A DNA stretch of 64,000 bases from the NCBI GenBank assembly GCA_000697055.1, contig JNDT01001313.1:1-64000 (forward strand). The letters run 5' to 3'. The translations under genes were made by a program, and so were the position numbers. This DNA is from Saksenaea vasiformis B4078. Lineage: Eukaryota; Mucoromycota; Mucoromycetes; Mucorales; Saksenaeaceae. The notes under the pieces were generated by a model. It saw nothing but the letters and a program-made list of their open reading frames with translations. It did no database searches and was not told where the DNA came from. This document shows positions 12,539 through 24,231 of this stretch, piece after piece (the first letter of the stretch is position 1; each line of letters starts with the position of its first letter).

Positions 12539-14984
12539 ATGCGTTGTCATCGATGTGGATCAGGAAGAGTAGAAAATGATAGTTCTTCAGGAACCACCTA
12601 CTGTGTAGGATGTGGTGAGGTAATGTCGAATGTTATATTCTACTATGCCTTATCCTAACATTCCCGACAGGTCTTGGAGGAGAACACTATCGTTGCGGAA
12701 GTCGCATTCCAAGAACTTTCTGGTGGTAAAACTATCCTACAAGGTTCTTTTGCAGGAGAATCAGGTATGAAAAAAATGTGGCAAACGTTTGTTAATAATG
12801 AATTCAGGCCGCATTTCTGGAGGCGGCATGTTTGGCCGAAGAGGCGGCAAAGAAGGTCAAGAACAGGCTATGGATAACGGTGAGTCTTTGTGATCTCATC
12901 TTTTTCAAGCTTTTGCTAATCCTGATGCAAATTATCTCAAGGCCGACAAAAGATTGCACGATTGGCATACGCTCTCCGACTTCCCGAACGTTATCGTGAA
13001 TCAGCACAAAGATATTACAATTTAGCTGTCATTAATCGATTCACAAGAGGACGTAAAAGCGATCATGTTGCAGCAGTTTGCCTGTACATCGTTTGTAGAA
13101 ATGAGCAGAGCTCCCAGATGTTAATTGATTTCTCGGACCTGCTGCAAGTAAGTGACGGTTTAGTTGGCTGCATTTAATGTATTCGGCTAGACCAATGTCT
13201 TCAACCTTGGTGGCACCTTTTTAAAACTCGTCCGCGTCTTATGTCTTAAACTACCGCTTGTTGATCCATCCATCTATATCTCCCGATTCGCAGCAGCGCT
13301 TGATTTTGGTGATTACACACAACGTGTAGCTCATGATGCAGTGCGTCTAGTACAGCGTATGGACCGTGATTGGATTCGTACCGGACGAAGACCTGCGGGT
13401 ATTTGTGGTGCATGTTTATTGATTGCTGCACGTATCAACGGCTTCCGTCGTACAACTCGTGAAATGCTTTATATTGTCAAGGTTGCAGATGTCACCATTC
13501 AGAAAAGGTATGGGAGCGAGAAAATGGCTTCAATTCATTTATCTTGCGTCGTAGATTGAAAGAATTCGGAGAAACTGAATCAGCAAAGTTATCGGTGCGG
13601 GATTTCCGAACAATGTGGCTCGAAACAGAAGCAGATCCTCCAGCATACGTGAAAAACAAAAAAAAGCAGAAAGAAGGCGAAGAAAGTGAAAGAAGAGGCC
13701 ACGAAAATGCTCGAAGCGAAGAAACCGCGAATGGGGAAATCGCAGAGCACCAAAATAATGCAGGAGATAAAAACGTCGAAGAAAACCAGCTTGATAAAGA
13801 GCAAGATCAGCTTACACCTACACCATTGCAAGAGGAATCAGCGGAAGTAACGAAAGAGGCGACGCAGGCGTCGTGCGATGCTGCGGTCCTTGTAGATGGT
13901 ATAGCTTTCCCAGATAACGAACAAACGCAGGTTGAAACACAAATTGAAACGCAGGTTTCAACAGATGAGGAAGCAACACAAGTAGGAACGCAAGTTGATT
14001 ACATTATCTCTAAAGAGGACGAGGAGGCAACACAGGTCGAAAAAGACGCATTATCAGATGGCGAGAGAAACAGCACTGAGAGCAATAGTTTCGATGAAGA
14101 TGGTGCACCTTTAGCAAATCCAGAACTTGACAAGGAGACAAAGTTACTGGAGGAAGAGATGGAAGGTTGGATGAAAGACCAATCTTTAATATCAGCTACC
14201 GAGGCTTTGGGTATGGATTTAAAACATGGGAGAGGAAGATGAAGTCGCTTGTGTCTAACATCATACTTCATAGAGAGCGAAATGGCAGAAAAGGAGAATA
14301 AAGCCGATGAAGACGAACGTTTGTCTGATGTGGACGATGACGAAGTTGAAGCAATGCTGCTTAATCCTGAAGAAATTAAATTGAAGACCACAGTGTGGTT
14401 TAATGCCAACAAAGAATACCTGGAAGAGATGGAAGCCAAAGCAAAGAGACTGGAAATGGATCGAAAGAATGGTGTTCATCCGCGAAGGGTAAGTAGTACT
14501 AAGACGATACGGATCGTGGTTGTAACCCTTTCAACAGAAAGGACAAAAGAAGAAGCGATTACCGCAAGCCTCCACACCGGCGGAGGCGGTGATGAGTCTA
14601 GTCAAGGCGAAGAAACTGTCCAAAAAAATCAATCAAGCGGTTTTCGATGATATGTTTGAGACGCCGGAGTCTATTGAAAGGATCAAGGAGCGGGATAGAA
14701 AGAGATCGCGTCAGAACACAGAAGTTGGCGGAGTGACGGATATGTCTGGTTTCGAAGTCGTCGAAGAATCCGGAGAGAGCCCACAACCGAAGAGGGCGAA
14801 ATCAGCTGATGGAACTGCAGAAGAGGAACATGTCGATAAGGGAGTAGAAGACGAAGACGAAGAAGATGAAGAGGAAATGGATCTTGATGACATGGCCGAC
14901 GATGAACGACTACTGCGTGAAGCACGAATGAGAATGGGATGGGATGAAGAAGTAACTGAGGACAATTATTACGATTACGATTAG
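12539..14984 (+). CDS. BRF1: TFIIIB subunit BRF1
   Basis: A TFIIB-related factor that recruits RNA polymerase III to tRNA and 5S promoters. Eight exons: 12539-12619, 12671-12764, 12808-12879, 12942-13147, 13191-13507, 13555-14210, 14274-14488 and 14538-14984. They total 2088 nt (695 aa) and close in phase. The N-terminal zinc ribbon has paired cysteines (MRCHRCGSG, then YCVGCGE). Two cyclin folds follow: AYALRLPERYRESAQRYYN with VCLYIVCRNE, and the second with GRRPAGICGACLLIAARING. The conserved C-terminal block is LSDVDDDEVEAMLL then ASTPAEAVMSLVKAKKLSKKIN. The linker is acidic and rich in TQ pairs. It is head-to-head with the DDB1/CPSF-A gene across a very short shared promoter. Confidence 0.96.
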
Positions 14985-15471
14985 GCAGCAGAACCATATA
15001 TCTTGTAACATAAAATCGATGCCACGGACTGCAACCCACTGTTAATAGACCTATTATTTATCTCAACTGTATCAAACCCAGCATGTCTGTCCTCATCGTC
15101 AGGTCGACGGAAATGGTACACAAATGGTTCACCGCACGAAGGATTGTAGTTAGCTGTTTAGTTTAAGTACGGATCAAGTACGTTCATTTAGGTTTTGTTT
15201 TAAGTCATGGTAATGCAATAATATAATAAGCAGAATGATGGTTGATATCACGAAACTGTAAAGACAAGAAGTTTGCGGCTGAGAGTTGTATTCACTATTT
15301 ATATCTATGCAGCTCTAGCAGTATGCGCAGTAGCCTGAGAAGTTTCTTTTTTTGGGGGAGATAAAGCAATGTACGATCGCTAAACAGAAATAATCTTGAT
15401 ATTTACATTGTATGATGAGGGATGATGATGCAAAATCTGAAATGCGGATCAACTGCAGCAAAGCAGCTCAT
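14985..15471. other. convergent intergenic region
   Basis: Separates the 3' ends of BRF1 and the O-fucosyltransferase-like gene. It must hold both polyadenylation regions. AATAAT-like words occur around 15217. No ORF or RNA gene is recognised. Confidence 0.6.
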
Positions 15472-17225
15472 TCATAAACGGCGCTGCTCTTGCTGTTTTT
15501 CAATAATCTCATCGACTATCGCGTGTCGGAACTGTTTGATGTAATTCTAGACGTGTTGACGTCAGTCAAAGATTAGATTACCATCTTTCCCTAGCGACAA
15601 ACTCAACTTACAGAGAAAGTGGAGGTACGAGTGCCGACAAATCTCTCGGCCCAAGCGCATACTGTCGCATCCACAAACATCACCAGATGATCGGTTAGAC
15701 TTTTGTGCGGGTCCAAGGGTGATCGGATCTGAGTTAGAGGCGTTCTCCAGTTTAGTGAGAAATCAGCCATGAAAAATGTACAAGGAAATGCGTCCAGAAT
15801 TGGTTGCAGTTGAACATTGGTTCGTGGTGATGGAGCATCTGTGGCTACGTAGAGTACCATCTCCTTTAATCTTGCACATTCAGCCAGACGAGATGTTATG
15901 CTCAGTTTATCCAAGTGTTCTCGTAGAGCTGATGGTGCTTTCGGCAATGGGTATGCAGCGTGCGTCACAATCTTGCTGTTCATCTGTTTGTTGTTGCTAG
16001 CGCCAATAAGATCGTCCAATGTTGTCTCCTTTCCAGTCTTGATATTCCAGATCTGGTGCACAAATTCAGGAACTCGATCTTTCAAGCCGACTAAGAAAAT
16101 CCCATCTCCTGCGCGTATATGGGCTGCAACAAATTTCGGTGGCGTGTATTTCCCCTGTTCTTCCAATACTTCTTGGGCCTGAATTGGATCTAGAGGCACA
16201 AGTTCGTTCTCTTCCATGTCAAGGCCATTTAGGAGTTGATCTATAATAATAGCTGAAGCTTCAGTGATCGCTTTGTGACGGAAGATCAAGGCTTGTTGTA
16301 TCCGCAGCCGGTATTCTTCACTTTCGGGAGAATCAATCGAAATACGGTCGTATCCAAAAATACCGTAAAAATGAAGTAATCGATGACGTACAGCTGCAAG
16401 TTCCTTCATGGAAATTTCATGTCGATAACGTGGATTTGCTGGTTGGCCTTCGCCTTGATAGATATGCCACTGGTATCGCTAGTATTGTAACAAGGATAAA
16501 TATGGGCAATCTAGCATGAAATCACTTACGATTTCATCTTCCATAAGAAACATATCTTCCTTTTGGAGGTCCAGTTGCTCTTGTAAATTCGCGAGAGACA
16601 TGTCTTGTCTTTCGATAATATTGATCCCGAGTCCACCTTCTTCTTCACTACGCGTTAATCGATACAAATCCGTTGCGTAGCTCCAGGGAACAATGACATA
16701 TGTCGTGAAATTGTAACATCCAAACAACGGCGGTTCTCCTTCCACAGGTACCACAGGTTCAAATTTGATTTCGTTTCCCTCGGCGTCAAAACAAAGATCG
16801 TGGTAGTCTGGATTGGTCATATTTCCCAACACATTGTACAAGCCAGGTGCAGGGGACCAACCATTTGCATAACCCAGAAACATAGGAGGAACAACCAACG
16901 TGCGGTTGAGATATTTCGCAAGCAGAGCCGCGTTAAGCAAGGTACTTCGTTGATTAGAGAAGCGCGAATATGGAAGGTAAGTGATATATTTTTCATTTTC
17001 AATAACGTTCAGGTCTTCTAGCTGTCGTGAAGAAGTGTCATCGCCGGTGCCCTGAGATGACCGAGAAAAGGAGTTATGCGAAAGTATGAATCGGCCTTGC
17101 AGCTGCACAATCTGAGAACCCAACACGATGATGCAAATCAGTACGAAGAGAACAAGTACAACTTTCCTCCTCAGATTATTCAGTGGGAAATACATTGCAC
17201 ACTCTGAATTCGTACTGACATGCAA
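15472..17225 (-). CDS. type II membrane O-fucosyltransferase-like protein
   Basis: Likely transfers fucose from GDP-fucose in the secretory pathway. Exons 17225-16530, 16478-15612 and 15546-15472 sum to 1638 nt (545 aa) in phase. A short cytosolic N-terminus is followed by a single hydrophobic anchor (VVLVLFVLICIIVLGSQIV), the usual Golgi glycosyltransferase topology. The lumenal domain opens with YLPYSRFSNQRSTLLNA and YLNRTLVVPP, typical of fungal members of the GDP-fucose protein O-fucosyltransferase clan. Later, AAHIRAGDGIFL resembles the donor-binding His/Arg segment of that clan. Several N-glycosylation sequons are present. The acceptor is unknown. The clan assignment is fairly sure; the exact reaction is inference. 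Confidence 0.78.
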
Positions 17226-18740
17226 AGGAAGTAAGGAGGAGTGGACGAGTTGAGGGCGAAAATTTTTTGGACTCGGCGACTGAAAGGGTATGTTTGTGCG
17301 ACATTGGTATCAGCATGGGGCACTCTGGTGTCGAAAGGCAACGGATGCTAACATCTTATTTCTCCTCAAAGAACATGCAATAAAAGAAACATTTTTAAAA
17401 GGTTGATAGATTCTCGATCTACTTTTTTCTAGTCGAGATTTGGTCGATGTACACAAGCTGCAAGTAAATGAACTGCAGCAGATCTTCTAATCCCGCATCA
17501 TAGCGAGATGAGGCAGGCATGACTAGTCAAAGTCAGAAAAGACACCAAGCCGCTAAAATCAGTGTTAAGGCTCTTAATGAGCTGTCCCTAATGGATCGGG
17601 TCAAGAAGTAGGCCGAAGGTCCAGTAAACTGGGCCACAAGTAGCCCCCGACGCCCGTAGGTCAATAGCTGACTCAAGGCACAGTAGATAGCGTTAAAGAT
17701 ATAAGCTGGTTTTCGTAGACATTACAGTCAGCGCAATCATCACAAGTAATACAATTTTAAAGGACGATGTTAATTTAATTTGTATAATTGCATTCCATCA
17801 GATACGCATCTGAGTGACCCGAGATACGTCGGAAGATCTTTATCTGACATGCTTTGTTAGAAAAGTCCTATGAACCTTAATTGTTCTATAGATAGATGCA
17901 TAAATGTTTGGATGATTGGGGGAGCTTGTTGGCCCAACAACCACCGAGCCGCATTAAAATGGGCCGGACTTAATGAGCCTGATCTCAGGGTCAACCTATC
18001 CCAACTTCGAACCCTATTCAGTGCAATAGTGGACAAGGCAGTGACGGGCATTCAGTTCATATACCTACTCCATCTGGCAAGGCATCTCTTCTTATTTTCC
18101 CGTGTCACTTGTATGATCTTCTTTTCTTTGGCTTGTAAAGCTCCGAGGGGTGCAGGTGGAGATTGCGCTAGTTGAATTCTTCTATTGTGGCGTTTGTGCA
18201 GAAGCTACACCCTGCATTTGTAGCGTCTCTCAAAAATAAAGTTGCTCCTGCTGAAAATCGATGTCGTATCACGCCAGGAAGACGTGCCTTGTTGCATAAA
18301 ATTCATCTCGCCACGCTGACAAGTCAGAGATCGATTTTTCAGAAAGTTTCGTCATACAAGTCTTGGTATCGCTTGGGTTATATAAGCGACACAGTGGTCT
18401 TTTTCTCCGCTGGTTTTCCCTTCTTCGCAATTTACAAGGAAAGCAGAGCACATAATGTCATGAGTATTCGATTTTTATATAGTCTTGTTATCGAAATGAG
18501 ATGACAATCCGCAAGTCATGGATTACACTGTTGATGCAAAGCAGTATGCTCTTGGAATAGTGAGTTCTTACAGACAGCACTTATTGGATTTTGAACAAGC
18601 ATTTGCGTCAGTTCGATATCCTCAGACGTTCATGTGTAATAATTTCGCGTTGGGAAGCGACGATCTTTTGCGCAGGGGAATAGTTTATTTTGCGTCAATC
18701 CAAGGAATAGTTCGCACCTTGATGACCCCATTTTTGTATT
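17226..18740. other. gene-poor intergenic region
   Basis: About 1.5 kb upstream of the O-fucosyltransferase-like gene. ORFs at 17870-18175, 18172-18504 and 18518-18742 are compositionally plausible but match no family I can recognise and have no supporting splice structure. I do not call genes here. Confidence 0.5.
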
Positions 18741-18745
18741 AAAGT

Positions 18746-18930
18746 GCTTCAGTGATGGTTTTTCGATATCCCGTCGGAAAGCAGTAAAAATGTCTCAAAA
18801 TAAGAAAATGTCTCAAGATAAGAAAATGTCTCTTTGAAACAAGAAATCGTTTTTGCATTGTGGGTACTCTAGTGATGGATTCCCAGCATCCCATCGGAAA
18901 GCAGTAAAAATGTCTCACGATAAGGACAGG
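18746..18930 (+). repeat. imperfect direct repeat, two copies
   Basis: A unit of roughly 45-50 bp occurs twice about 121 bp apart, at about 18750-18795 and 18871-18918. The shared core is TCGGAAAGCAGTAAAAATG followed by TCTCA and a gataag word, which itself recurs three times between the copies. It directly abuts the ~480-bp dispersed repeat that begins near 18950. Confidence 0.75.
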
Positions 18931-18949
18931 TTCCACCCAAAAATGAGCT

Positions 18950-19431
18950 GTATTTAAAGGGACGCATGGAATTTTTTTTTTTTTTCTTTGGCTCTGTCTT
19001 ATATAAAAAATATCCCGGTAAGGATGTCAATCCTTCAAAATGTATACATGATCATTCATTCTCCATGTTTATATTTTAGCCTACAAGACCTCTGTTCTGG
19101 ACCACCTTGGCTGAGTGAGCTCCCTCTTGTCACATTCGCTAAATGAAATGATATCCATTGGTATACACAGTTGTCACTCATCATTACATCCTTCAAGTCC
19201 TCGCCAGGTGCTGCATCGCCCAAGTCCTCTGTAGTGCTACCAATCTCGGCCGCATGGCCAATTTCTCTTTTCACTGGGCCCACCGGTCCAAGGTGCGGCG
19301 CTGGGAATACCCTTCGGGGGTATTCCCATTGACATCAAAGTATCTTTCATTTACTAACCGCGAATGAGTTTTTATGCTGCTCAAATAAATTTTGCGTCCA
19401 TCTGGGGTCCAAGTTTGATGTAAGTAGAGAA
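18950..19431 (+). mobile_element. dispersed ~480-bp repeat, copy 1
   Basis: This stretch is related along its length to 48791-49267, which lies on the opposite strand. Shared landmarks in order are: TATTTAAAGGGACGCATG; a T-run then CTTTGGCTCTGT; CCCGGTA; AAGACCTCT; CAAGTCCTCTG followed by AGTGC; TTAGTAAA-type and GCGTCCATC blocks; and TTGATGTAAGTAG at the far end. The copies are diverged, so it is an old family. No ORF spans it, which suggests a non-autonomous element or the terminal part of a longer transposon. Confidence 0.7.
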
Positions 19432-19494
19432 TTATTTTATCGCCAATCTATGTACTGATAACCGCGTAATTCATCCCTTCCTTAGCGCAAAACT

Positions 19495-19560
19495 GGCTCT
19501 TTGATGGACGCAAGATTTGTATAGAGTAGCGTAAAAATGCATTCAATAAGTAGTATATAA
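19495..19560 (-). repeat. partial copy of the dispersed repeat end
   Basis: Carries the GATGGACGC block followed by AGTAGCGTAAAAATGC, the end module of the ~480-bp repeat. It faces the end of copy 1 about 100 bp away, so the two form a head-to-head pair. Confidence 0.6.
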
Positions 19561-19848
19561 GAAGAATAAAAGGAGCATGAGTTCTTTTTCTCCCAGGCTC
19601 TTTTCAGATCTAGAAAATCGACTAGCCTCGATCTTAATCAAGCGGGTCGATGACACTGGGACCAGGTTGAGCGCCGTTTGACAAACAGAGGCATTTAATA
19701 AGAAGAACGGAACAGCTGGGGAACTGCATCCGTAGCTGCAAGCCGTCGGACAACTTGCAAAGCACGCTATCAACGCGGCTAATCGCTATAGATGGCGTTT
19801 GAAGACACGATCAAACATATCGATTACAAAGGGAGGATCATGTATTAC

Positions 19849-20040
19849 TTACATGAAGCAAGGATTCCGGTGAACCATGTTGCGAATTTCCATAAAACGC
19901 GATATCTCTTTTTGGAAAAGATGTTCAGAACTTCTGACCCAGAATTTTTCGATGTGACTTGAACAGAGCGCAGCACCGTTCTTTGCCAAGCTGTCCATTG
20001 TCGCTTGTCTCATGGATAATTCAACGGCTGATAGTTTCAT
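19849..20040 (-). CDS. 63-aa protein, possibly a mitochondrial complex I assembly factor (NDUFAF8-like)
   Basis: A single-exon ORF of 63 codons starting MKLSAVELSM. The segment LAKNGAALCSSHIEKF and the later FQKEISRFMEIRNMV resemble the small NDUFAF8/mitochondrial CHCH-like proteins, in which a GAAC-type segment precedes a KEF-type helix. However, the paired cysteines of that family are mostly missing, so the assignment is tentative. It lies head-to-head with GYP7, with 55 bp between start codons, which argues that it is a real gene. A second downstream exon after a GTAAGT at its end is possible but shows no conserved content. Confidence 0.4.
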   Translation of the reverse strand: MKLSAVELSMRQATMDSLAKNGAALCSSHIEKFWVRSSEHLFQKEISRFMEIRNMVHRNPCFM

Positions 20041-20095
20041 TGTAAATAAAAGAAAAACACTGCATTCCCTTTTGGAGTGGTAAAATGCTCAAAGA

Positions 20096-22929
20096 ATGTC
20101 TTTTCAGTTTATCAATGATCCCCGAGTACCTGCTGCAGGTGATGCGCAGCGTGCATCCTCGACCAGCGAGATTCCTGTCAAACTATTGTATTCAAAATCA
20201 AAAGTCTATGTACACCCTTCATCGAATGCAGGCGATCAGATTCCGGGATATATTTCCCTCATTGAAAAGGTCTGTGAATATTACCTTATTCTAACGTACT
20301 GAACCATGACCATAGGGGTCACAAGAATACGTTGTGTCTTGGACTCCCGAAGCGCTGCTTTCTTCTAAAACTTCGGAAGCCTTTCTACAAGTTGATAACA
20401 ATGCAGAAGATATGGACGGTTCAGGTCCAGGAGGTGAGAGTACCTTCAGTCAGATAAGCGTTACTTAAGAGTCATGACAGTTTCCATAATGATACCTTCA
20501 TTTGACTCCGTACCCAAGGATTGTTCACCATACGTACTTGCAGCACCGATAAGAAACATTCATTCACTCTCTGTTCGTCCTCCATCCATGACGAAATATG
20601 GTAGCGTGGTTTTCCATTTTAAAGATGGCCATTCGCCGCCACCATTCTGGTTCCATGATGATGAAAGTCGGAGCACGATGTTACAGAAGAAAACTCAAGG
20701 CGGGAAATTTTCTTTGGATGAAAAGCAACAAGTTCACTGGGGTGGGGATGAATTCTTGGATCGTCTCCGCCGTCTAATCCCGGTTTCACAGTATGTTTGA
20801 TTACGCCGTATTGCGTGCGGTGACATTGATATGGATGCATTTGCTCTAGATCTGATGGTGATAAGCACTTGTACTTCGTTGATCAGAAATCTCCTACAGC
20901 GGTGGAAAATCACCTGGATGGAATACGTAATAGAGCGTCATCACCCGACCTATCCATCGTTGGTGAAAAAGAGAAAGTCAGTCAAAACGAGAACGCAGAT
21001 CTCTTCGCCTCGGCTCAAATGGATCCAGTTGTAGCAGTACGCTTTTTACCCTGTTGTACGGAATCGTACTTATTACTATATATAGACAATGAAAGAGGCA
21101 AAATGGGTCATCATGGAGAAGCTATCACGAGTAACAAAATTCTGCAGGACCATCGCAGGTACGAGGTTTTCCGGTAATATAGTCACCTACTTAATGCGCA
21201 AACCATCCCCTGTAGACGATATACTTGGTCGCACTGCATTTCAAGATATGTTTAACAATGAGATTGTGAGAGAGACAATGGATGATTACGACCCTGCTCG
21301 GATCTACTTGGCTAAATGGGCGGCTAGTATAGCAGCTCAGGCCGAAAAATCCATGCCTCTAGATAGGAAATACCTCGATGTCGGTATCTGGGGTCATAAT
21401 GACTGGCAAGAAGAAACGGCTCTCGGCATCTTTGAGATTCTGAATGTAAATCAAAATGAAACGTACCTACATAACGTTTCTAACAAGTTCATTGCAGTCA
21501 GAAAATGATTCTTCTATACCAACACTTACTCGCCGAGAACCGGTAACGCCGCAGGAATGGGCGTCGTTTTTCGATCAGAATGGAAAATTGAGCGTAGGAG
21601 AGCCGTACTTACGGAAAGTTATCTTCAGTGGAGGGCTAGGTCCCACCTTACGCAAAGAAGCATGGCTTTTCCTGACAGGTGTCTTTGCATGGAAATCGAC
21701 CACAGCTGAACGAGACCAGCTACAAAGAGAAAAAAGGTACAATCCAGTTGGCACACATTGTGCTCATTGCTTTCCATAGGCAGTTGTATGAGCAGTTAAA
21801 GAGTCAGTGGGCAGAAAACGAAGATTGCAAATCAAGCCCAGACTTCCAAGATCAAAAACACAGGATAGGTAAGAGAATATTATTAATCACGTAAAAATAC
21901 TAATTCTCTGTGGAAGATAAAGATGTGCATAGGACGGACAGAACACATCCTCTATACTCAAATGAAGACATGCCCAATCCAGACCCTCTCATGCATGGTG
22001 GTACTAATCAGAATCTGGAAAATCTCAAAAACATTCTCTGCACGTACAACATATATAACCCAGGCCTAGGTTGGTCCTAATTGTCCCAGAAAGGAAAATA
22101 ATGACACATCATCTGCAGGCTACGTTCAAGGGATGTCAGATTTAGTGTCACCGTTATACGCAGTCATTGAAGATGAGGCTCTCGTTTTTTGGGCGTTTGT
22201 CGGATTTATGGAGCGTATGGTATGTGCATGTTTATAGATATACTTGGTATACTGACATGTTTTAGAAATCCAACTTCCTTATGGATCAGTCAGGGATGCA
22301 CAAACAGCTGACGGTCATGGATATGTTGATACAATTCATGGATCCAAGTCTAGCCAAACACTTCAAAAGCACCGGAAGTTTTAATCTATTCTTTTGTTTC
22401 CGATGGCTGCTGGTGTGGTTCAAGCGCGAGTTTGCATGGGAGGATGTATTGACGCTGTGGGAAGTTCTTTGGACGGACTATCCATCAGACCACTTTCATC
22501 TATTTGTAGCGCTGTCCATCTTGGATAGGGTAGGTTGCTTCTGATTTTCATTATTTCTCCTAAACTATGGCCTGTTATAGCATCGCACCTTTATGATAGA
22601 GAATTTAAAGAGCTTCGATGAAATCCTCAAGGTAAATACTTGTTCTGCGAAGATATTCATTATAACTAACCTTTTCTAAGTACATCAACGACCTTGCAAT
22701 GGACCCAGATAAGTCTCTGGGAGACACGCTTCAAAGAGCCGAAATTCTTTATTATCAATTCAAGCAGCGAGTGGAAATGGTGGACGCTAAACGCCAATAT
22801 CTGAATGAATGCATATCTACAAGTCAGACGAAGGAAGAAAAAGAAGATGCCGAAAAGGATCTGAGGAGGTTACCTATCATTAATGATGATCTCAGGGATC
22901 TCCTTGCAAAGCACAATGATACAAACTGA
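20096..22929 (+). CDS. GYP7: Rab GTPase-activating protein, GYP7/TBC1D15 type
   Basis: Stimulates GTP hydrolysis by Rab GTPases (Ypt7-like) at endosome and vacuole membranes. I trace 12 exons with consistent phase; the first are 20096-20269, 20316-20433 and 20481 onward. The N-terminus (KVYVHPSSNAGDQIPGYISL) and KHLYFVDQ match the Rab-binding domain of TBC1D15-type proteins. DDYDPARIYLAKWAAS precedes the TBC domain. That domain starts PVTPQEWASFFDQNGK and holds both catalytic fingers: the arginine in DVHRTDRTHPLYS and the glutamine in GYVQGMSDLVSP. The C-terminus is a charged helix. The protein seems complete and full length. Confidence 0.93.
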
Positions 22930-24160
22930 ATAGGAAGACGACTTGAATTGATTATGTAGATAATAACGATGAAGTCAAATGAACATTATATGGAATACCA
23001 CTAAAAATAGTCCTCAAAGGTTGGTGGGGGGAATGGCAGCATGTAGTGGGCTTCTCGCAGCTTTTTAAATCCTATTGCAGAGTCGGTTAATAGCACCTGA
23101 ACGTTTTATCCGCTAAGGTAGCAAGCTGTCACAGCACGTATATATATTCACAAACGTTGTCTTGAAGCTGCTCTATTATATATCGTTTCTTTGAAAGCAA
23201 AATTTTGTATGTTGAACAAAGCTATCACTGCCAGAAATACGCCCTGTTGTAAATGGCATCATTGATCACCATGTCCATTGACGTGCCTTTAAAACTCTAC
23301 TTACATCAATATATTCCCTCAATGGACGCGAAACTTATATAGGTTAGCGTAAAAAATGCCTTTATGGTTAGTAACTCGGGACAAAGCTTGGATCTCAGTT
23401 TACTGATCCCGGAGCAAAACCTACGCATTCGTAGGTGCCATGTCGATGAGTGCTCCACTATGATACTCCGATGCACGATTCTGTGGCACATGTGCAATCC
23501 ATGCTTTGGCGCCCTCGGTTGATGGAACAAAGCGTTGTTCGACAAACAACCCTGCAACTCCATCGGCAGGAACTCTATTGTCTGCAATGAATAATTTTCC
23601 CATTACGTCCTAATCTAACTCGGAAAAATACTTTACTTTTGCTCTTAATGATAAGATATCTTTTGAAAGCCGACCACAGATATGAGACACAGCAAAAAAT
23701 GCAGTGAAACCTATTAGTGTCTCGGAATAATAGAATAAAGGACTGTCTAAGTAAACTTGTTACCCGGAAACAGCTACAGATTAGAAAAACAGCATTCGGA
23801 TGGCTCGCTGACTTGGGCTTGCTGTAGTATATCATTAGGGAGAAAGGTCAGTGACTTTTTTAAAAGCAGCTGCTTACTTTGCGAGAGATCGCTCAATGAC
23901 GTGAGATGCTGTTATTAAGCTATTAGACAGGACGGATGGTCTTCCCCGAAACGAGAAACTTTTTCGAGAAAAGCTCACTTCATAGGAGGATAATCTATCA
24001 GTTTTAGAGGGAACAGGTTATGCAAGAAAGAATGGTTCCTCCGGATTTGCTTAAATAAGTAAGGTGAGAAACTTTAACAAGATTTCCAACTAAGCACGCG
24101 GCGGTAGAAATTACAAGACTAGAGACCTCAAATGGAAGTGACGTATATTGTTCTTGGGGG
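22930..24160. other. intergenic region with a partial repeat
   Basis: Lies between GYP7 and the RRM gene. It contains one partial copy of the dispersed repeat (23297-23400) and no recognisable gene. Minus-strand ORFs at 23306-23587 and 23575-23835 show no family resemblance. Confidence 0.55.
23297..23400 (-). repeat. partial copy of the dispersed repeat
   Basis: Begins CTACTTACATCAA, followed by CCCTC-AATGGACGCGAAA, then TAGCGTAAAAAATGC and GGTTAGTAA. This is the same order and spacing as the terminal module at 48791 onward and the reverse complement of 19431-19330. The TATTTAAAGGGACGC end of the family is not found nearby, so this copy is truncated or diverged. Confidence 0.65.
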
Positions 24161-24164
24161 AGAA

Positions 24165-24176
24165 TATATATAAAGG
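24165..24176 (+). promoter_or_regulatory. TATA box of the two-RRM gene
   Basis: TATATATAAAGG stands 67 bp before the ATG at 24232 and only 22 bp before an in-frame ATG at 24187. This spacing favours 24232 as the translation start. Confidence 0.6.
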
Positions 24177-24231
24177 GGACCAAAACATGTCGCAATGGGT
24201 CTTTCATTATTGTACTCTCAAAAGTCAAGTC

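Noticed and set aside
13589..14479. Long minus-strand ORFs opposite BRF1
   Set aside because: Shadows of the acidic, low-complexity BRF1 linker; the plus strand has conserved domains and in-phase splices.
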